A stretch of 64,000 nucleotides of DNA from Methanobacterium alkalithermotolerans (GTDB lineage: Archaea; Methanobacteriota; Methanobacteria; Methanobacteriales; Methanobacteriaceae), in the NCBI RefSeq assembly GCF_018141185.1, contig NZ_CP058560.1, positions 310,001 through 374,000 on the forward strand, in the 5' to 3' direction. Position 1 is the first letter of the stretch. Every line of letters begins with the position of its first letter. A program made the translations under genes and the position numbers. The notes under the pieces were generated by a model. It worked only from the letters and a program-made list of their open reading frames with translations. It had not been told where the DNA came from and did not search any database. Below, one piece after another: positions 7,539 to 17,607 of this stretch.

Positions 7539-8468
7539 TTAAAAATTTTCAAATATGGAATTATCCGGAAGTCCGCTGGTGGCCCCTTCACTCTGGATAC
7601 ACCGGGAGGCAATTAAATTACCACTACGGCAGGATTCTTTTAAGGAGAAATGATTAAGGTGAGCATATAAAAAACCGGTATTGAAAGCATCCCCTGCACC
7701 GGTACTATCCCTGCATTCCACCTGAAATGGTGGAAGGTCCACTTCATCTTCTCCATTAGTAGCATAAACCCCTTCTGCCCCTCTTTTTACCACCACAATT
7801 TCTAAACCCTCTTTTTGTAATTCTACTGCAGATTCCTGATAAGAAGAAGAACCGGTGAGTACCTGTAATTCTATTTCATTAATTAAAAGTATATCTGTGC
7901 GTTCTATTATTTTTTTTAGTTTTTTTAGACCTTTTTCCACATAGATACGTCCTGGATCAAAACTTAAAATCAAATCATCCTCCAGTTCACCTACCAGTTT
8001 TAACTGGGTCTTAAATGAATCCCCTACAAAAGAAGTAAGGTGCAGAACCTGGCTCTGATTTACATATTCCAGGTCAATATCTCTGATGAGGATATCATCA
8101 TTGACTCCCGGATCAACATAGAGGGCTCTCTGGCCTTTAAGATCAATAAAACCCATAACCCGGCCACTTCTACCATGAGATGATAGGAGTAAATGGGAAG
8201 TATCCACATTTTCTTTTATGAGATTGCTTTTAAGGATTTTACCCGGATCATCCCGGGCAACTTTACCTATGTATCCTGTTTTAAGGCCTAATTTAGATAA
8301 ACCAATTATGGTGTTGGCTGCTGATCCTCCACAGGATGTGGTGACATTTTTAATAAAAGTTTCCTCATCAGCACCGGCCAGATAATCGACCTGATGCAGG
8401 AGGTCCATATTCAAAGCTCCAAAACCCACCACCTGTGGTTTTCCAGTTTTAAAATTTTTGGATTTCAT
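7539..8468 (-). CDS. ehaT: EhaT: PfkB/ribokinase-family protein of the Eha operon
   Basis: A 309-residue PfkB-family sugar-kinase-like protein. It has the N-terminal GFGALNMDLL motif, a CGGSAANT substrate-side motif, and the DSTGAGDAFNTG ATP/anion-hole motif with the catalytic aspartate around residue 260. These residues look intact, so it could phosphorylate a sugar or nucleoside; the substrate is unknown. It is the twentieth gene of the eha cluster and starts 2 nt after ehaS ends. By position I name it EhaT, one of the four soluble non-conserved subunits described for the operon. Whether it binds the hydrogenase is not visible. Confidence 0.8.
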   Translation of the reverse strand: MKSKNFKTGKPQVVGFGALNMDLLHQVDYLAGADEETFIKNVTTSCGGSAANTIIGLSKLGLKTGYIGKVARDDPGKILKSNLIKENVDTSHLLLSSHGRSGRVMGFIDLKGQRALYVDPGVNDDILIRDIDLEYVNQSQVLHLTSFVGDSFKTQLKLVGELEDDLILSFDPGRIYVEKGLKKLKKIIERTDILLINEIELQVLTGSSSYQESAVELQKEGLEIVVVKRGAEGVYATNGEDEVDLPPFQVECRDSTGAGDAFNTGFLYAHLNHFSLKESCRSGNLIASRCIQSEGATSGLPDNSIFENF

Positions 8469-8470
8469 TT

Positions 8471-9357
<887 letters not shown>

Positions 9358-9358
<1 letters not shown>

Positions 9359-10386
9359 TAACCCAGACCCCCTATAGCTTCTCCTCTAACCTTTTTCCGG
9401 TACTCCCTGCTCATTTTTATCAAATCCTGCTGATTATCACCACTAATAAGTTCCAGCAGGGGCAGGTCTTTATTTTTAAATACGGTTTCAAATTCTTCTA
9501 AAAGAGGTATACTAACCCTGAAATTAGCCAGAGCCCTTTGAGGATTAGCAGCATAAGCATCCACAAATTGAAATACATATTCCGCACTGAACTTATAATA
9601 TAAATCAACTAAAAGGGAAGTTACAATAGAGTGGGGTGATATTACTGCGATATTTGCTTCCCGGATAGCATATTCATTACCATTAAAGGCTACCGCCAGT
9701 GAATCATTTTCCCGGGCAAAGCGTAGTGGTTCCACATCAGTTATACTATCCCCAACATACATAAAATCTAAAGTTTGGTTCTTTTTTAGAATATCCTGAA
9801 CTGCTAATTTTTTACCTTCTCCTCCCACGGTTATAACTGCATCTATCAGCTTTCCACTTTCCATAGAGGGGAGTTTCTTAAAAAAGATTTCATCCATGGA
9901 CTTAAAATCTGCACCATTAACAATATCTTCTTTAAATTGTTTTAGAGATTCTATTTCATTCTGGATGTTTATTTTTTCCAGATCCAGGGTGGTGGAGTAA
10001 GTATTTTCATAGGAAAAATCTGTTACCTGGCACAGGGCATTTATATATTGCTGGTAGCTGGTGCTAACAATATAGGAGGGCAGCATGGATTTAACCAGTT
10101 GAAGTGTACTGCCAGCTCCAGGTAGCAAAGAAACATTTTCTTTAGAAAAATCAATAATTTTTTGATTGGTGGCCCCATATGCCTTTAAAAATGGGGCAAT
10201 GAGTTTTAAGGTATCTCCGGCATGATAATCTTTTCTTTTTATTTCTTCTACCAGAAAATCATCGTACTGACTAACCCTGGTGAAAAATTCTTCTCCTTGA
10301 GGTATGAAGTGTCCTGATAGTTCAAAAGCATTATCATTAAGGGATAGGGGACCCTCACAATCACTTATAAATAATTTGTTAACCAA
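9358..10386 (-). CDS. ehaR: EhaR: HAD-like soluble subunit
   Basis: A 342-residue soluble protein with HAD-superfamily features. Motif I reads FISDCEG (Asp9, but Glu11 where most phosphatases have a second Asp), and motif IV reads YVGDSITDVEPL near residue 220. About 100 helical residues are inserted between the core motifs. The start is a TTG with a strong GGGAGG SD 8-9 nt upstream. It sits 46 nt downstream of ehaQ and overlaps ehaS by one base. By position it is EhaR. The Asp-to-Glu change raises doubt that it acts as an ordinary phosphatase. Confidence 0.82.
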
Positions 10387-10432
10387 AGTGGTTTCCTCCC
10401 TGATATAACCCTGATTGGGATTAAATCTTAAT

Positions 10433-11779
10433 TTATGTTTTCATTTCCATTTCAATAGCTTTTACCGGGCATATTGTTTCACATTCCCCGCAAACAATAC
10501 ATTTCTGACGATTAACCTGCAGATCATCCTGTTTAAGGCTTAAGGCATCTACCGGACACTTATTAACACAAACTCCGCAGGATTGGCATAGATCATTATC
10601 CACCTTTACTTCTCCCTGTTTCATACCCTGGATGGTTCTTCTTCTAAATAAAATCCTGTTTTCATCAGTGGCAAAGTATTCTTCTTTAAGATCCACCGCA
10701 TCCATTGGACAGATTTCCACGCATTTTCCACACTTAACACATTCTTCTCCAATGTGAATAGGAGAGGGCATTTCCAGTTGGATGCACCTTACTGGACAGG
10801 GTTCTATACAGGAACCACACCCGATGCAGTTTTCATCCACCACTTTTATGATACGTTCCGGGGAGGTGAACTCCAGGATATCCTTAACATCCCCTATTTC
10901 CAGGTCATTATCCACCAGGCCCTGGATCTTATCATGTAATATGTCAGTTACATCCTCTATGAATTCACCTTCTTTATGCCGGTAACTGATATCCCGGGCC
11001 AGCCTATTTAAGACTTCGTCAATTTTTCCAGCATCATGGGATAGTTTCTGGGAATCTTTTTCTAAGAGTTCTGAAACTATTTCCATGGTTTTTATTTTAC
11101 TGAAATTTTCATAGGCCCTTTTCCGGGAGGAGTATTTAATAGCTGCAGAAGGACAAACTTCCATACATTCCTCACACCGGGCACAGTAAGAAGGATCGAT
11201 AAAGGGAAGTTTACTCATTTTCCCTACATTAATGGCTCCCCGGGAAGGACATACCCTGGTACAGGTCATACACCCGATGCAGTCTTTTTGATTAACCACA
11301 ATGGCCTTACCTCCCACCACCGATCGGGGTAAGATTTCACCATATTTAATAGCATCAGTGGGGCATACCCGGGAACAGTACCCGCAGCGGACACATTTTT
11401 CCTCATCTATTTCACTGTGAGGTTCATGGTTTCCTGAAGAGGTAAAATGAATAGCACCTGTTTTGCAGGCCCCTATACAGGCACCGCACTGTCTGCACAG
11501 CTTGGGATTGATATTGGGAACATTTTCCCTGATAGGTTCTGATAAACGAGTCCGCATGGTTATAGCATCATAGGGACAGGCTTCTCTGCATAAAACACAG
11601 CCAAAGCATTTTTCATCTATTTCTATCTGATTATCAGGGGGTATTTCATGGACTGCGTCCACAGGACAGGATTTAAGACAGGGACGATCAGGGCAACTTT
11701 CGCACTTGCTGTGGTCTATTTCATAATCCACTTCCACTTCCCGCAAGGGCTTGAATGATTTTTTAGTGGTAATTGGGAT
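10433..11779 (-). CDS. ehaQ: EhaQ: polyferredoxin with ten [4Fe-4S] motifs
   Basis: A 448-residue polyferredoxin in which I count ten Cys motifs (the first is CESCPDRPCLKSCP), matching the 10x[4Fe-4S] polyferredoxin known from eha operons. Motifs 1-6 and 7-10 are separated by an 80-residue helical linker with few cysteines. The start is unusual. The only TTG (11744-11746) has no SD, while a near-perfect SD (AGGAGATGAT, 11783-11792) lies 3 nt upstream of an in-frame ATC at 11777-11779. I take the ATC as the start; the reading frame has no ATG, GTG or TTG before that TTG. It passes electrons within the Eha complex. Confidence 0.85.
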   Translation of the reverse strand: MPITTKKSFKPLREVEVDYEIDHSKCESCPDRPCLKSCPVDAVHEIPPDNQIEIDEKCFGCVLCREACPYDAITMRTRLSEPIRENVPNINPKLCRQCGACIGACKTGAIHFTSSGNHEPHSEIDEEKCVRCGYCSRVCPTDAIKYGEILPRSVVGGKAIVVNQKDCIGCMTCTRVCPSRGAINVGKMSKLPFIDPSYCARCEECMEVCPSAAIKYSSRKRAYENFSKIKTMEIVSELLEKDSQKLSHDAGKIDEVLNRLARDISYRHKEGEFIEDVTDILHDKIQGLVDNDLEIGDVKDILEFTSPERIIKVVDENCIGCGSCIEPCPVRCIQLEMPSPIHIGEECVKCGKCVEICPMDAVDLKEEYFATDENRILFRRRTIQGMKQGEVKVDNDLCQSCGVCVNKCPVDALSLKQDDLQVNRQKCIVCGECETICPVKAIEMEMKT

Positions 11780-11800
11780 ATTATCATCTCCTAATAATAA

Positions 11801-12859
11801 TTACTTGGACTCCTGTAGAGTTTCCGGGATAGGTTCGGTGATAGGTAAAAGGGAGGGTTTTAAGGTTATCATGATTTTACCATCATCTTCCTGGTCATCC
11901 ATTAAGAATTTAGCCACAAAGTATCCTGCCACTCCAAAGGGACATGTCTGGTAACAGGTACTGCATCTTAAACATTTATCCGGGTCTCTTTTTACTCCAC
12001 TATCAGGGGAATAGGTTATAGCTCCTGAAGGACACTCTTTCACACATAAGCGGCACTGGGTACATTTACTCTCATCCCAGGTAATTATTCTAAGTTTCAG
12101 CCTATCGGTTACTCTTTCAATTATATCGTGAACCAGTTCTTCATCAGATAGTATTTTTAAGGAATCTTCCATAATAGGTTTAAGAGGTAATTCCATTTTG
12201 AAGAGTTTATCTCGAGGTAAATCTCTTATTTCTTCCTCCTTATCTTCCAGGGTCTTTTCCAGTTTACTAACCACCAGGTTGATTATTTCTTTTTGCTCAT
12301 CCAGGTTAGCGATATGTATGCTTTTAAGGGCGCCTTTAACCGGACAGCTTTCCAGACAATCACCACAGGAAATGCACTTTGCCTGGTCAATTAATATGCG
12401 GTTATCTTCTTCTCGAATAGCACCTTCCACACAGCAGGCTTTCATGCATTTTTTACAGCGGATACATAGATAATCGTCAATTACATAGCTTTTTTCCACT
12501 GGCAGAATGGTGAATTCTTCCCTTATCAGGTGATTTTCACCACACTCGATGGTTTTAGGTTCAGTGGGGCAAACCTCAGCGCAAAAACCACACCTGATGC
12601 AGGCCCTATTATTAATAACCGGATATACCCGACCTACTTCTTCAGTTGTGTCTTTATCACGAACCAGTTTTATGGCAGTGGGTGAAGGACAAGCAGCAGT
12701 GCAGGCTCCGCAACCAATACAATATTCTTTAAGTACCACTGGAAAGTCTCTAAAACGGTCTGGTTTTTCAACTATATCGTGTTCAGATTTTGCACCAGTG
12801 AACTTCTCGGCCCAGGATTTCTGAGCAAATTCATACAAGTACCATATTACAGAAGACAT
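11801..12859 (-). CDS. ehaP: EhaP: polyferredoxin with six [4Fe-4S] motifs
   Basis: A 352-residue polyferredoxin. I count six CxxCxxCxxxC motifs, four in the N-terminal half and two near residues 270-315, in line with the 6x[4Fe-4S] polyferredoxin described for eha operons. The third motif ends ACCVEG, with cysteine where proline is usual. Between the two groups is a charged helical segment of about 90 residues. The N-terminus (VIWYLYEFAQKSW) is amphipathic and may dock on the membrane part. AAGGTG precedes the ATG by 4 nt. It follows ehaO after 12 nt and probably connects the [NiFe] module to external ferredoxin. Confidence 0.92.
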   Translation of the reverse strand: MSSVIWYLYEFAQKSWAEKFTGAKSEHDIVEKPDRFRDFPVVLKEYCIGCGACTAACPSPTAIKLVRDKDTTEEVGRVYPVINNRACIRCGFCAEVCPTEPKTIECGENHLIREEFTILPVEKSYVIDDYLCIRCKKCMKACCVEGAIREEDNRILIDQAKCISCGDCLESCPVKGALKSIHIANLDEQKEIINLVVSKLEKTLEDKEEEIRDLPRDKLFKMELPLKPIMEDSLKILSDEELVHDIIERVTDRLKLRIITWDESKCTQCRLCVKECPSGAITYSPDSGVKRDPDKCLRCSTCYQTCPFGVAGYFVAKFLMDDQEDDGKIMITLKPSLLPITEPIPETLQESK

Positions 12860-12871
12860 AAGACACCTTCA

Positions 12872-14026
12872 TCATTTTTCATTAACTAAATTAGTTTTAA
12901 GGTTCATGTTGTGTATTCCCTGGTAAGAAGTTTCTCCTTTCTTTTCATCCAGAATAACCACTCTTTCAGTACAGGCAATGCAGGGATCAGAGGTAGCATA
13001 GGTAGCCACCGCATCAGCTACAGTGGCCACATCCTTTAGCATGTACTTAGCACAGGCATCAATATTCATGATACTGGGAGTCCGGATGGATATCTCTTTT
13101 ATGAGATTTCCATTGGTTTCAATCATGTAGGTAACCTCTCCCCGGGGAGCCTCATTTCTCCATTCGCCGTAGCCGGCCCCGAAATCAATCTTGCTACGTA
13201 TATCCCCTGGTGGTATATTGTCTATTACCTGTTTTATCAGGTCCAGGGAGACCCTTAATTCATCGAAACGATTCATGGTCCGGGCAAAATTATCCCCTTC
13301 CTTTCGATAGATTACCTTAAAGTCAAAATTATCCTTATAGGTATGGTGATCTTCCCGGAGATCATGTTTTAAACCAGAAGCCCGACCTATAGGTCCCACT
13401 GCCCGGGCTTTAATAGCCTCATCATAGGTCATTTTACCCACATCCCGGGAACGCAGGCCCATGAGGGGTCCGTGTTCAAACATTTCCACGTATTTATCGT
13501 ATTCTGATTCCAGTTTAGTGACTATTTCCCTGATTTTCTGGAGGTGGGATTCCTTGGCATCCATACGTACTCCCCCAACCACATTCCAGCCCATGTTAAC
13601 CCGGTTTCCAGTTAATAATTCTATAGCATCCATTACCGGTTCCCGGAGGGCCAGCATGTACATAAACAGGGTTTCATGTTCCAGAGCCTTGAAATAGGTG
13701 GAATTAGCTAAAAGATGGCTTTGTGTACGGTCCAGTTCATTGGTTAGTACCCGCAGGTACTGGGCTCGTAGTGGTGCCTGCTGGCCTGCTATTTTTTCAA
13801 AAGTCTCAGCAAAGGTCTGGGTGTGGATATAGGAACATATCCCGCACACTCTCTCTGCCAGGAAAATAGATTTTTGCCAGGTTTGACCCTGCATTATCCT
13901 TTCTATTCCCCGGTGAACATATCCATAATCAATTTCAGCACTTAAAACCTTCTCACCCTGAGTTTTAAGTTTCAATCGCAATGGTTCTTTTAGTCCAGGG
14001 TGTATAGGTCCAATTGGAAGAATCAT
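12872..14026 (-). CDS. ehaO: EhaO: [NiFe] hydrogenase large subunit
   Basis: A 384-residue catalytic large subunit of the energy-converting hydrogenase. All four nickel-ligand cysteines are present: Cys61 and Cys64 in RVCGIC, Cys349 and Cys352 in DPCIAC. The protein oxidises H2 or makes it, coupled to ferredoxin and ion movement. The sequence continues about 30 residues after DPCIAC with no His/Arg cleavage site at the usual position, so whether a C-terminal peptide is removed is unclear. The ATG overlaps the end of ehaN by 4 nt and has a GGAGG SD. It is homologous to NuoD and to Ech/Hyc large subunits. Confidence 0.96.
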   Translation of the reverse strand: MILPIGPIHPGLKEPLRLKLKTQGEKVLSAEIDYGYVHRGIERIMQGQTWQKSIFLAERVCGICSYIHTQTFAETFEKIAGQQAPLRAQYLRVLTNELDRTQSHLLANSTYFKALEHETLFMYMLALREPVMDAIELLTGNRVNMGWNVVGGVRMDAKESHLQKIREIVTKLESEYDKYVEMFEHGPLMGLRSRDVGKMTYDEAIKARAVGPIGRASGLKHDLREDHHTYKDNFDFKVIYRKEGDNFARTMNRFDELRVSLDLIKQVIDNIPPGDIRSKIDFGAGYGEWRNEAPRGEVTYMIETNGNLIKEISIRTPSIMNIDACAKYMLKDVATVADAVATYATSDPCIACTERVVILDEKKGETSYQGIHNMNLKTNLVNEK

Positions 14027-14472
14027 TTATTTTGCCTCCCTTTAAGGGCTATGGCACCAGGTGCCACACTCAATATAGCTTCCAGTATCTCAGAAGGTCG
14101 GGGTGGGCATCCTGATATTTCAGCATCCACCGGTATAAAATCAGATACAGGAGCAGATACACTTCCTCCTTCCTGATTAAAAACATCTCCAGTTAAAGGA
14201 CAGTTACCAATAGCCACCACCACTTTAGGTTCCGGGGCCTTGGTATATATCCGTCTTAAGTTTTCTAACCACTGGTCGGTTACCGCTCCTGTTACCAGGA
14301 TTACATCCGCCTCCCGGGGGTTATTATGTACGTATATACCGTACTGTTCCAGGTCATAACGTGGTGATAAAAGGGCCACTACTTCAATATCGCAGCCATT
14401 GCATCCTCCCGTATTAACCAGACATACGTGAATTGAACTCTTTCTTACAATATCTTTAAGAGTATTTAACAT
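14023..14472 (-). CDS. ehaN: EhaN: [NiFe] hydrogenase small subunit
   Basis: A 149-residue small subunit holding the proximal [4Fe-4S] cluster. The four ligands are visible: Cys24 and Cys27 in GGCNGCD, Cys90 in IGNCP and Cys121 in SGCPPRP. It is related to NuoB and to the Ech and Hyc small subunits and lacks the extra cluster domains of uptake hydrogenases. I start at the ATG at 14470-14472, where AGAGGTA lies 5-7 nt upstream; an ORF start eight codons earlier has no SD. It lies between ehaM (72 nt) and ehaO (4 nt overlap). It hands electrons from the Ni-Fe site to EhaP and EhaQ. Confidence 0.95.
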   Translation of the reverse strand: MLNTLKDIVRKSSIHVCLVNTGGCNGCDIEVVALLSPRYDLEQYGIYVHNNPREADVILVTGAVTDQWLENLRRIYTKAPEPKVVVAIGNCPLTGDVFNQEGGSVSAPVSDFIPVDAEISGCPPRPSEILEAILSVAPGAIALKGRQNK

Positions 14473-14543
14473 TTCTTTACCTCTTAGTTGCCTCAAGATA
14501 GATGTTTAAAAAATAATTTATTTTAGTTTCCGGGGGCAACATT

Positions 14544-14936
14544 TTAGATCTGATCCCCCAGTAATATTTCTAAAAGTTGTTTTTTGCCATCCTCCAGGGC
14601 TTGATTATAAGGTGTACCATCTAATACTTCCTTACTTATTTTAGTGGTGATTTTTTCTGAATCATCACCAGATACAATCTCCATAACATCAGATAAATAG
14701 CAAAGTCTTAAATCAGCATGAATCCTTTCTTTTAAGCACCGAGGGCGTGCTGATTCGAAACGAGGGTGCAAAGCCTCCAGACTGGACATGTCCAGGTTCT
14801 TAATGAGAATCTGTTCCATTTCCTCTTTTTTGATACCTAATTCATCAGCTAGAGGTAGTACTATGTCTTCTCTCCAGCGAAAACTGGTAACTATTCTAAT
14901 TTTCATTAATTCCAGAAGTGATTCATTATTATCCAT
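14544..14936 (-). CDS. ehaM: EhaM: DUF1959 soluble subunit
   Basis: A 130-residue hydrophilic, mostly helical protein matching the DUF1959 family found in eha operons. It has acidic and basic patches (ARPRCLKERIHADLRLCYL in the middle) and two cysteines not arranged as a cluster motif. The ATG has GGTGAT 3 nt upstream, the most common start layout in this operon. Position between ehaL and ehaN identifies it as EhaM. Its role is unknown; as the only small soluble protein between membrane and catalytic subunits it may bridge the two arms. No enzymatic motif is seen. Confidence 0.85.
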   Translation of the reverse strand: MDNNESLLELMKIRIVTSFRWREDIVLPLADELGIKKEEMEQILIKNLDMSSLEALHPRFESARPRCLKERIHADLRLCYLSDVMEIVSGDDSEKITTKISKEVLDGTPYNQALEDGKKQLLEILLGDQI

Positions 14937-14993
14937 TTAATCACCAGAAAGCTAGATATTCATCGTATATTGTTTACATTAATTATTATTAAC

Positions 14994-15314
14994 TTATATA
15001 ATCGTCAGAGCCAGCCATACTGCAGCTGAAATTAAAATACCAAAAATGGTTTCATAACGGCCGTATCCGGGCCTCATCCCCAGGACAAGTGCTACCATGA
15101 AAAGACCCAGGCTTATGGATACAAAAGATGGTAAGAAAAACAGGAGGGCACTATTTAATACCAGAAACCATCCTGCAATTGAAATTATTAAAGCCACTGG
15201 ATCAATTTTTTTTATTACAAAGGGCTGGTTATATTTTTTATAGCTTAATAAAAGCCCCAGCACTGATCCCAGTACAAAGGAAATGATGTATATTAAATAT
15301 GTTATTTCATCCAC
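14994..15314 (-). CDS. ehaL: EhaL: integral membrane subunit
   Basis: A 106-residue membrane protein with about four hydrophobic segments; it begins DEITYLIYIISFVLG and ends in a hydrophobic helix (AAVWLALTII). I choose the GTG at 15312-15314 as start, because a perfect GGTGAT lies 4 nt before it; the upstream ATG at 15326 would contain that SD within its coding sequence. It belongs to the set of ten non-conserved membrane subunits of Eha. A role in anchoring the ion-translocating arm is inferred from the operon alone. Confidence 0.8.
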   Translation of the reverse strand: MDEITYLIYIISFVLGSVLGLLLSYKKYNQPFVIKKIDPVALIISIAGWFLVLNSALLFFLPSFVSISLGLFMVALVLGMRPGYGRYETIFGILISAAVWLALTII

Positions 15315-15362
15315 TATTATCACCATTATGCTTTTTCATATTTTCAGCATGTCTCATAAATA

Positions 15363-15620
15363 TCATGCAGGTTGATAGAGTACCACCAGGGCCACTGCCA
15401 GGAAGATAAGGGTTATCAGGAAAACAGCTTTTTCCAGTTTTTCTGAGAGGTGTACGGCCTTATCTTTATTTTGTTGTAGTAAGAATATGGTGAATATTAG
15501 TCCCACCAGGGTTACCGGTATTACCACCATCCATTGCAGGAAGGCCACCAGTCCACTGGCAATCATAATCCCCAGAGCAACCAGAGCCATCAAGAATACT
15601 AAATCTTTTTCCTGTGCCAT
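15363..15620 (-). CDS. ehaK: EhaK: integral membrane subunit
   Basis: An 85-residue membrane protein with three hydrophobic helices (FLMALVALGIMIASG, VVIPVTLVGLIFTIFLL, AVFLITLIFLAVALVVLY) joined by a short basic loop. No functional residues stand out. The ATG has AAGGAG about 10 nt upstream. It is placed between ehaJ and ehaL and named by order in the operon. It is one of the small non-conserved membrane subunits with no close counterpart in complex I. Confidence 0.8.
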   Translation of the reverse strand: MAQEKDLVFLMALVALGIMIASGLVAFLQWMVVIPVTLVGLIFTIFLLQQNKDKAVHLSEKLEKAVFLITLIFLAVALVVLYQPA

Positions 15621-15672
15621 CTTTAAGATTCTCCTTTTATATGAATATTAAATTTTATTTTCATTTCTTATC

Positions 15673-16536
15673 TCACATCACCATCATCAGGACCAGGGAT
15701 CCCACAATTCCAATAAAAGCAAAGGTGATTTGCGCCATTATAGAATGGTTAGGATTAAGTAAGGGGGTGATGGAGTTTATAAACGCAATCAAAACACTGA
15801 TAGCCACCATACCTACCAGATAACCTAAAATGCCCAGCGGTCCTATGAAAACAGTTAAAAATACCCAGAGTAGCATGTACCATGCTATGGACTCGGATAT
15901 CATCAGATAACCTCTTAGTACTCCAAAATGCTCAGTTTCATATCCAGATACAATGTCTTTTCCTTTAGTTATGGCAAAAGGGGAGTAAGGAGATTTGGAT
16001 AAAATCAGCACAAAGAACATCAGTGCCGCCAGGGGAATGGTGAAGATTAATGGTCCATTAACTGCCTGGTAATTGATTATATCACTGATTACCATGGTCT
16101 GGGTTTGCAGATAGATAATAACCAGTACTGCAAATAGAGGAACCTCTGCTGCTGCAGAAAAAACTGCCCGGACACAGCTCAGTTTCCCATAGGGTGATCC
16201 TGAGGATGAACCGGCATTATGCTCCACGATTTTTTGAAGGGCGTATATTCCAAAGAACAATAAAAGAGAGCCTTCTATTACCGGCCCTACAATCACCGCT
16301 GATACCCATATGGCACAGAGCATACTGGCTATGGCTATATAAAAGGGCATGGCCGCAGTATAAGGAAATGATGATTCCTTTATAAAAAATTTAAGGGTGT
16401 GCAGTAAGTGCTGTATTATGGGAGGTCCCGGTCTACTCTGTATTCTGGCCATTACCTTCCTCTGGAGTCCAAATAATAGGCTCCCAATTAAAAAGGCAAT
16501 GAGAACATTTAACAGTATATTTGCCATTAGATTCAT
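15673..16536 (-). CDS. ehaJ: EhaJ: NuoH-like membrane subunit
   Basis: A 287-residue membrane protein with about eight helices, homologous to NuoH, EchB and HycD, which form the contact between the hydrogenase module and the ion channel. The N-terminal loop ARIQSRPGPP (residues 30-39) is the typical NuoH-family signature, followed by FFIKES; the acidic loop after helix 6 (DIVSGYETEHFG) corresponds to the GxETE-type segment of complex I. The ATG has GGTGAT 3 nt upstream. It is one of the two conserved membrane subunits of Eha. Confidence 0.93.
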   Translation of the reverse strand: MNLMANILLNVLIAFLIGSLLFGLQRKVMARIQSRPGPPIIQHLLHTLKFFIKESSFPYTAAMPFYIAIASMLCAIWVSAVIVGPVIEGSLLLFFGIYALQKIVEHNAGSSSGSPYGKLSCVRAVFSAAAEVPLFAVLVIIYLQTQTMVISDIINYQAVNGPLIFTIPLAALMFFVLILSKSPYSPFAITKGKDIVSGYETEHFGVLRGYLMISESIAWYMLLWVFLTVFIGPLGILGYLVGMVAISVLIAFINSITPLLNPNHSIMAQITFAFIGIVGSLVLMMVM

Positions 16537-16567
16537 TTAATCACCGGTTTTATGAATGAGAGATTGT

Positions 16568-16783
16568 TTAATATCCAATAAATGGTTCGTTCCTTCTCTC
16601 ATCTTCCTCCTCTTTTTTAACCTGGGCCATCAAAATAAGGCCCAGGGATAATATAAATGTGGGAATCAACACTATGGATATGGCATAAACTATCCAGTCG
16701 GCTGGATTAAATACCAGGGCATAGATGATCCCTGATATGGATAATAAAAATATTGCATAGCTGGACACTTTTAGAGTTGTCAT
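16568..16783 (-). CDS. ehaI: EhaI: small membrane subunit
   Basis: A 71-residue protein with two hydrophobic helices and a charged C-terminal tail (QVKKEEEDERRNEPF). GGTGA precedes the ATG. It lies between ehaH and ehaJ, the two conserved membrane subunits, and is named by position. No motif beyond the two helices can be assigned. Confidence 0.78.
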   Translation of the reverse strand: MTTLKVSSYAIFLLSISGIIYALVFNPADWIVYAISIVLIPTFILSLGLILMAQVKKEEEDERRNEPFIGY

Positions 16784-16867
16784 TTTTTCACCTTAATACC
16801 AGTCCTGATTATTTTTCTATTCTTATCATGATTATTAGAGATTTCCTAAGGTATCCATTCTTTTATA

Positions 16868-17548
16868 TTAAAATGGTTTATTTATGATTAAAAGTATCTC
16901 TATTGCCCTTACAATCACCAGAAGAGAACTCAAGTGAATTATAAGTATAAAGGGGGATCCAGGGGTTCTAAACATCTCTGCTTTAGTGGCATAAAATGGG
17001 GCGATTCCCGTCTCACCGGCAATACCCAGTAGGAGTAACACCGAAGCAAAAAACATCATAGGGGTGGTAAAACTTAGTTGAGCAATTTCAAGTATACTCA
17101 GGGTTCCGGTACTGGCCAGTATAATCGCTGCACCACCAAATAAAGGTAAAGAGGCAATCATAGCAATCAGACCATACTGGAAGGCTGCGTTTAGTACATC
17201 GATTTGTTTAACCGCAGATACTATACCGATGTTAACAATACCAATGAGGGCCACCAACAGGGTGAAGTTGAATACATCCCCGGTAATCATGGCCCCGGCG
17301 GTGGCCAGTCCACATACCACTGCCAGAAATCTTCTGATTTTAAATTCTTTTAATCCAACTTTCACTTCATTATCATTTAGTGATCCGAATTCTGCTTCCA
17401 CCTGGGTTTCCGTTCGGCTAATAGCAATTAAAGTGGTGAATATGAGGGCACCTGCAAACATGAACAGGTTGAAGGGAGTAAGGTAGAGTACTATATCTCC
17501 TAATGGTATCTGACCTAAAAGTTGCCCGCCTAAAGTTGCAATATCCAT
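16868..17548 (-). CDS. ehaH: EhaH: short antiporter-like (NuoL/MrpD-type) membrane subunit
   Basis: A 226-residue membrane protein related to the proton-translocating NuoL/M/N and MrpD subunits. The segment AGAMITGDVFNFTLLVAL resembles their central helix, and ETGIAPFYATKAEM resembles the KxGxxPFHxWLP loop with its transporting lysine. It is about half the usual 450-500 residues of the family, with the first and last helices missing. As it is intact between ehaG and ehaI and has a good SD (GGAG, 7 nt), I take it as the normal short EhaH rather than a truncation. It is likely part of the ion path that drives ferredoxin reduction. Confidence 0.85.
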   Translation of the reverse strand: MDIATLGGQLLGQIPLGDIVLYLTPFNLFMFAGALIFTTLIAISRTETQVEAEFGSLNDNEVKVGLKEFKIRRFLAVVCGLATAGAMITGDVFNFTLLVALIGIVNIGIVSAVKQIDVLNAAFQYGLIAMIASLPLFGGAAIILASTGTLSILEIAQLSFTTPMMFFASVLLLLGIAGETGIAPFYATKAEMFRTPGSPFILIIHLSSLLVIVRAIEILLIINKPF

Positions 17549-17607
17549 TTTTCTACTCCTGGTTTATTTTAATTAGTATAATCATTGATTTTCAAATTCT
17601 ATTTAAT

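Noticed and set aside
16868..17548. EhaH as a broken NuoL-like gene
   Set aside because: It is about half the usual length, but has a good SD, no frameshifted remnants around it, and fits the tightly packed operon order.
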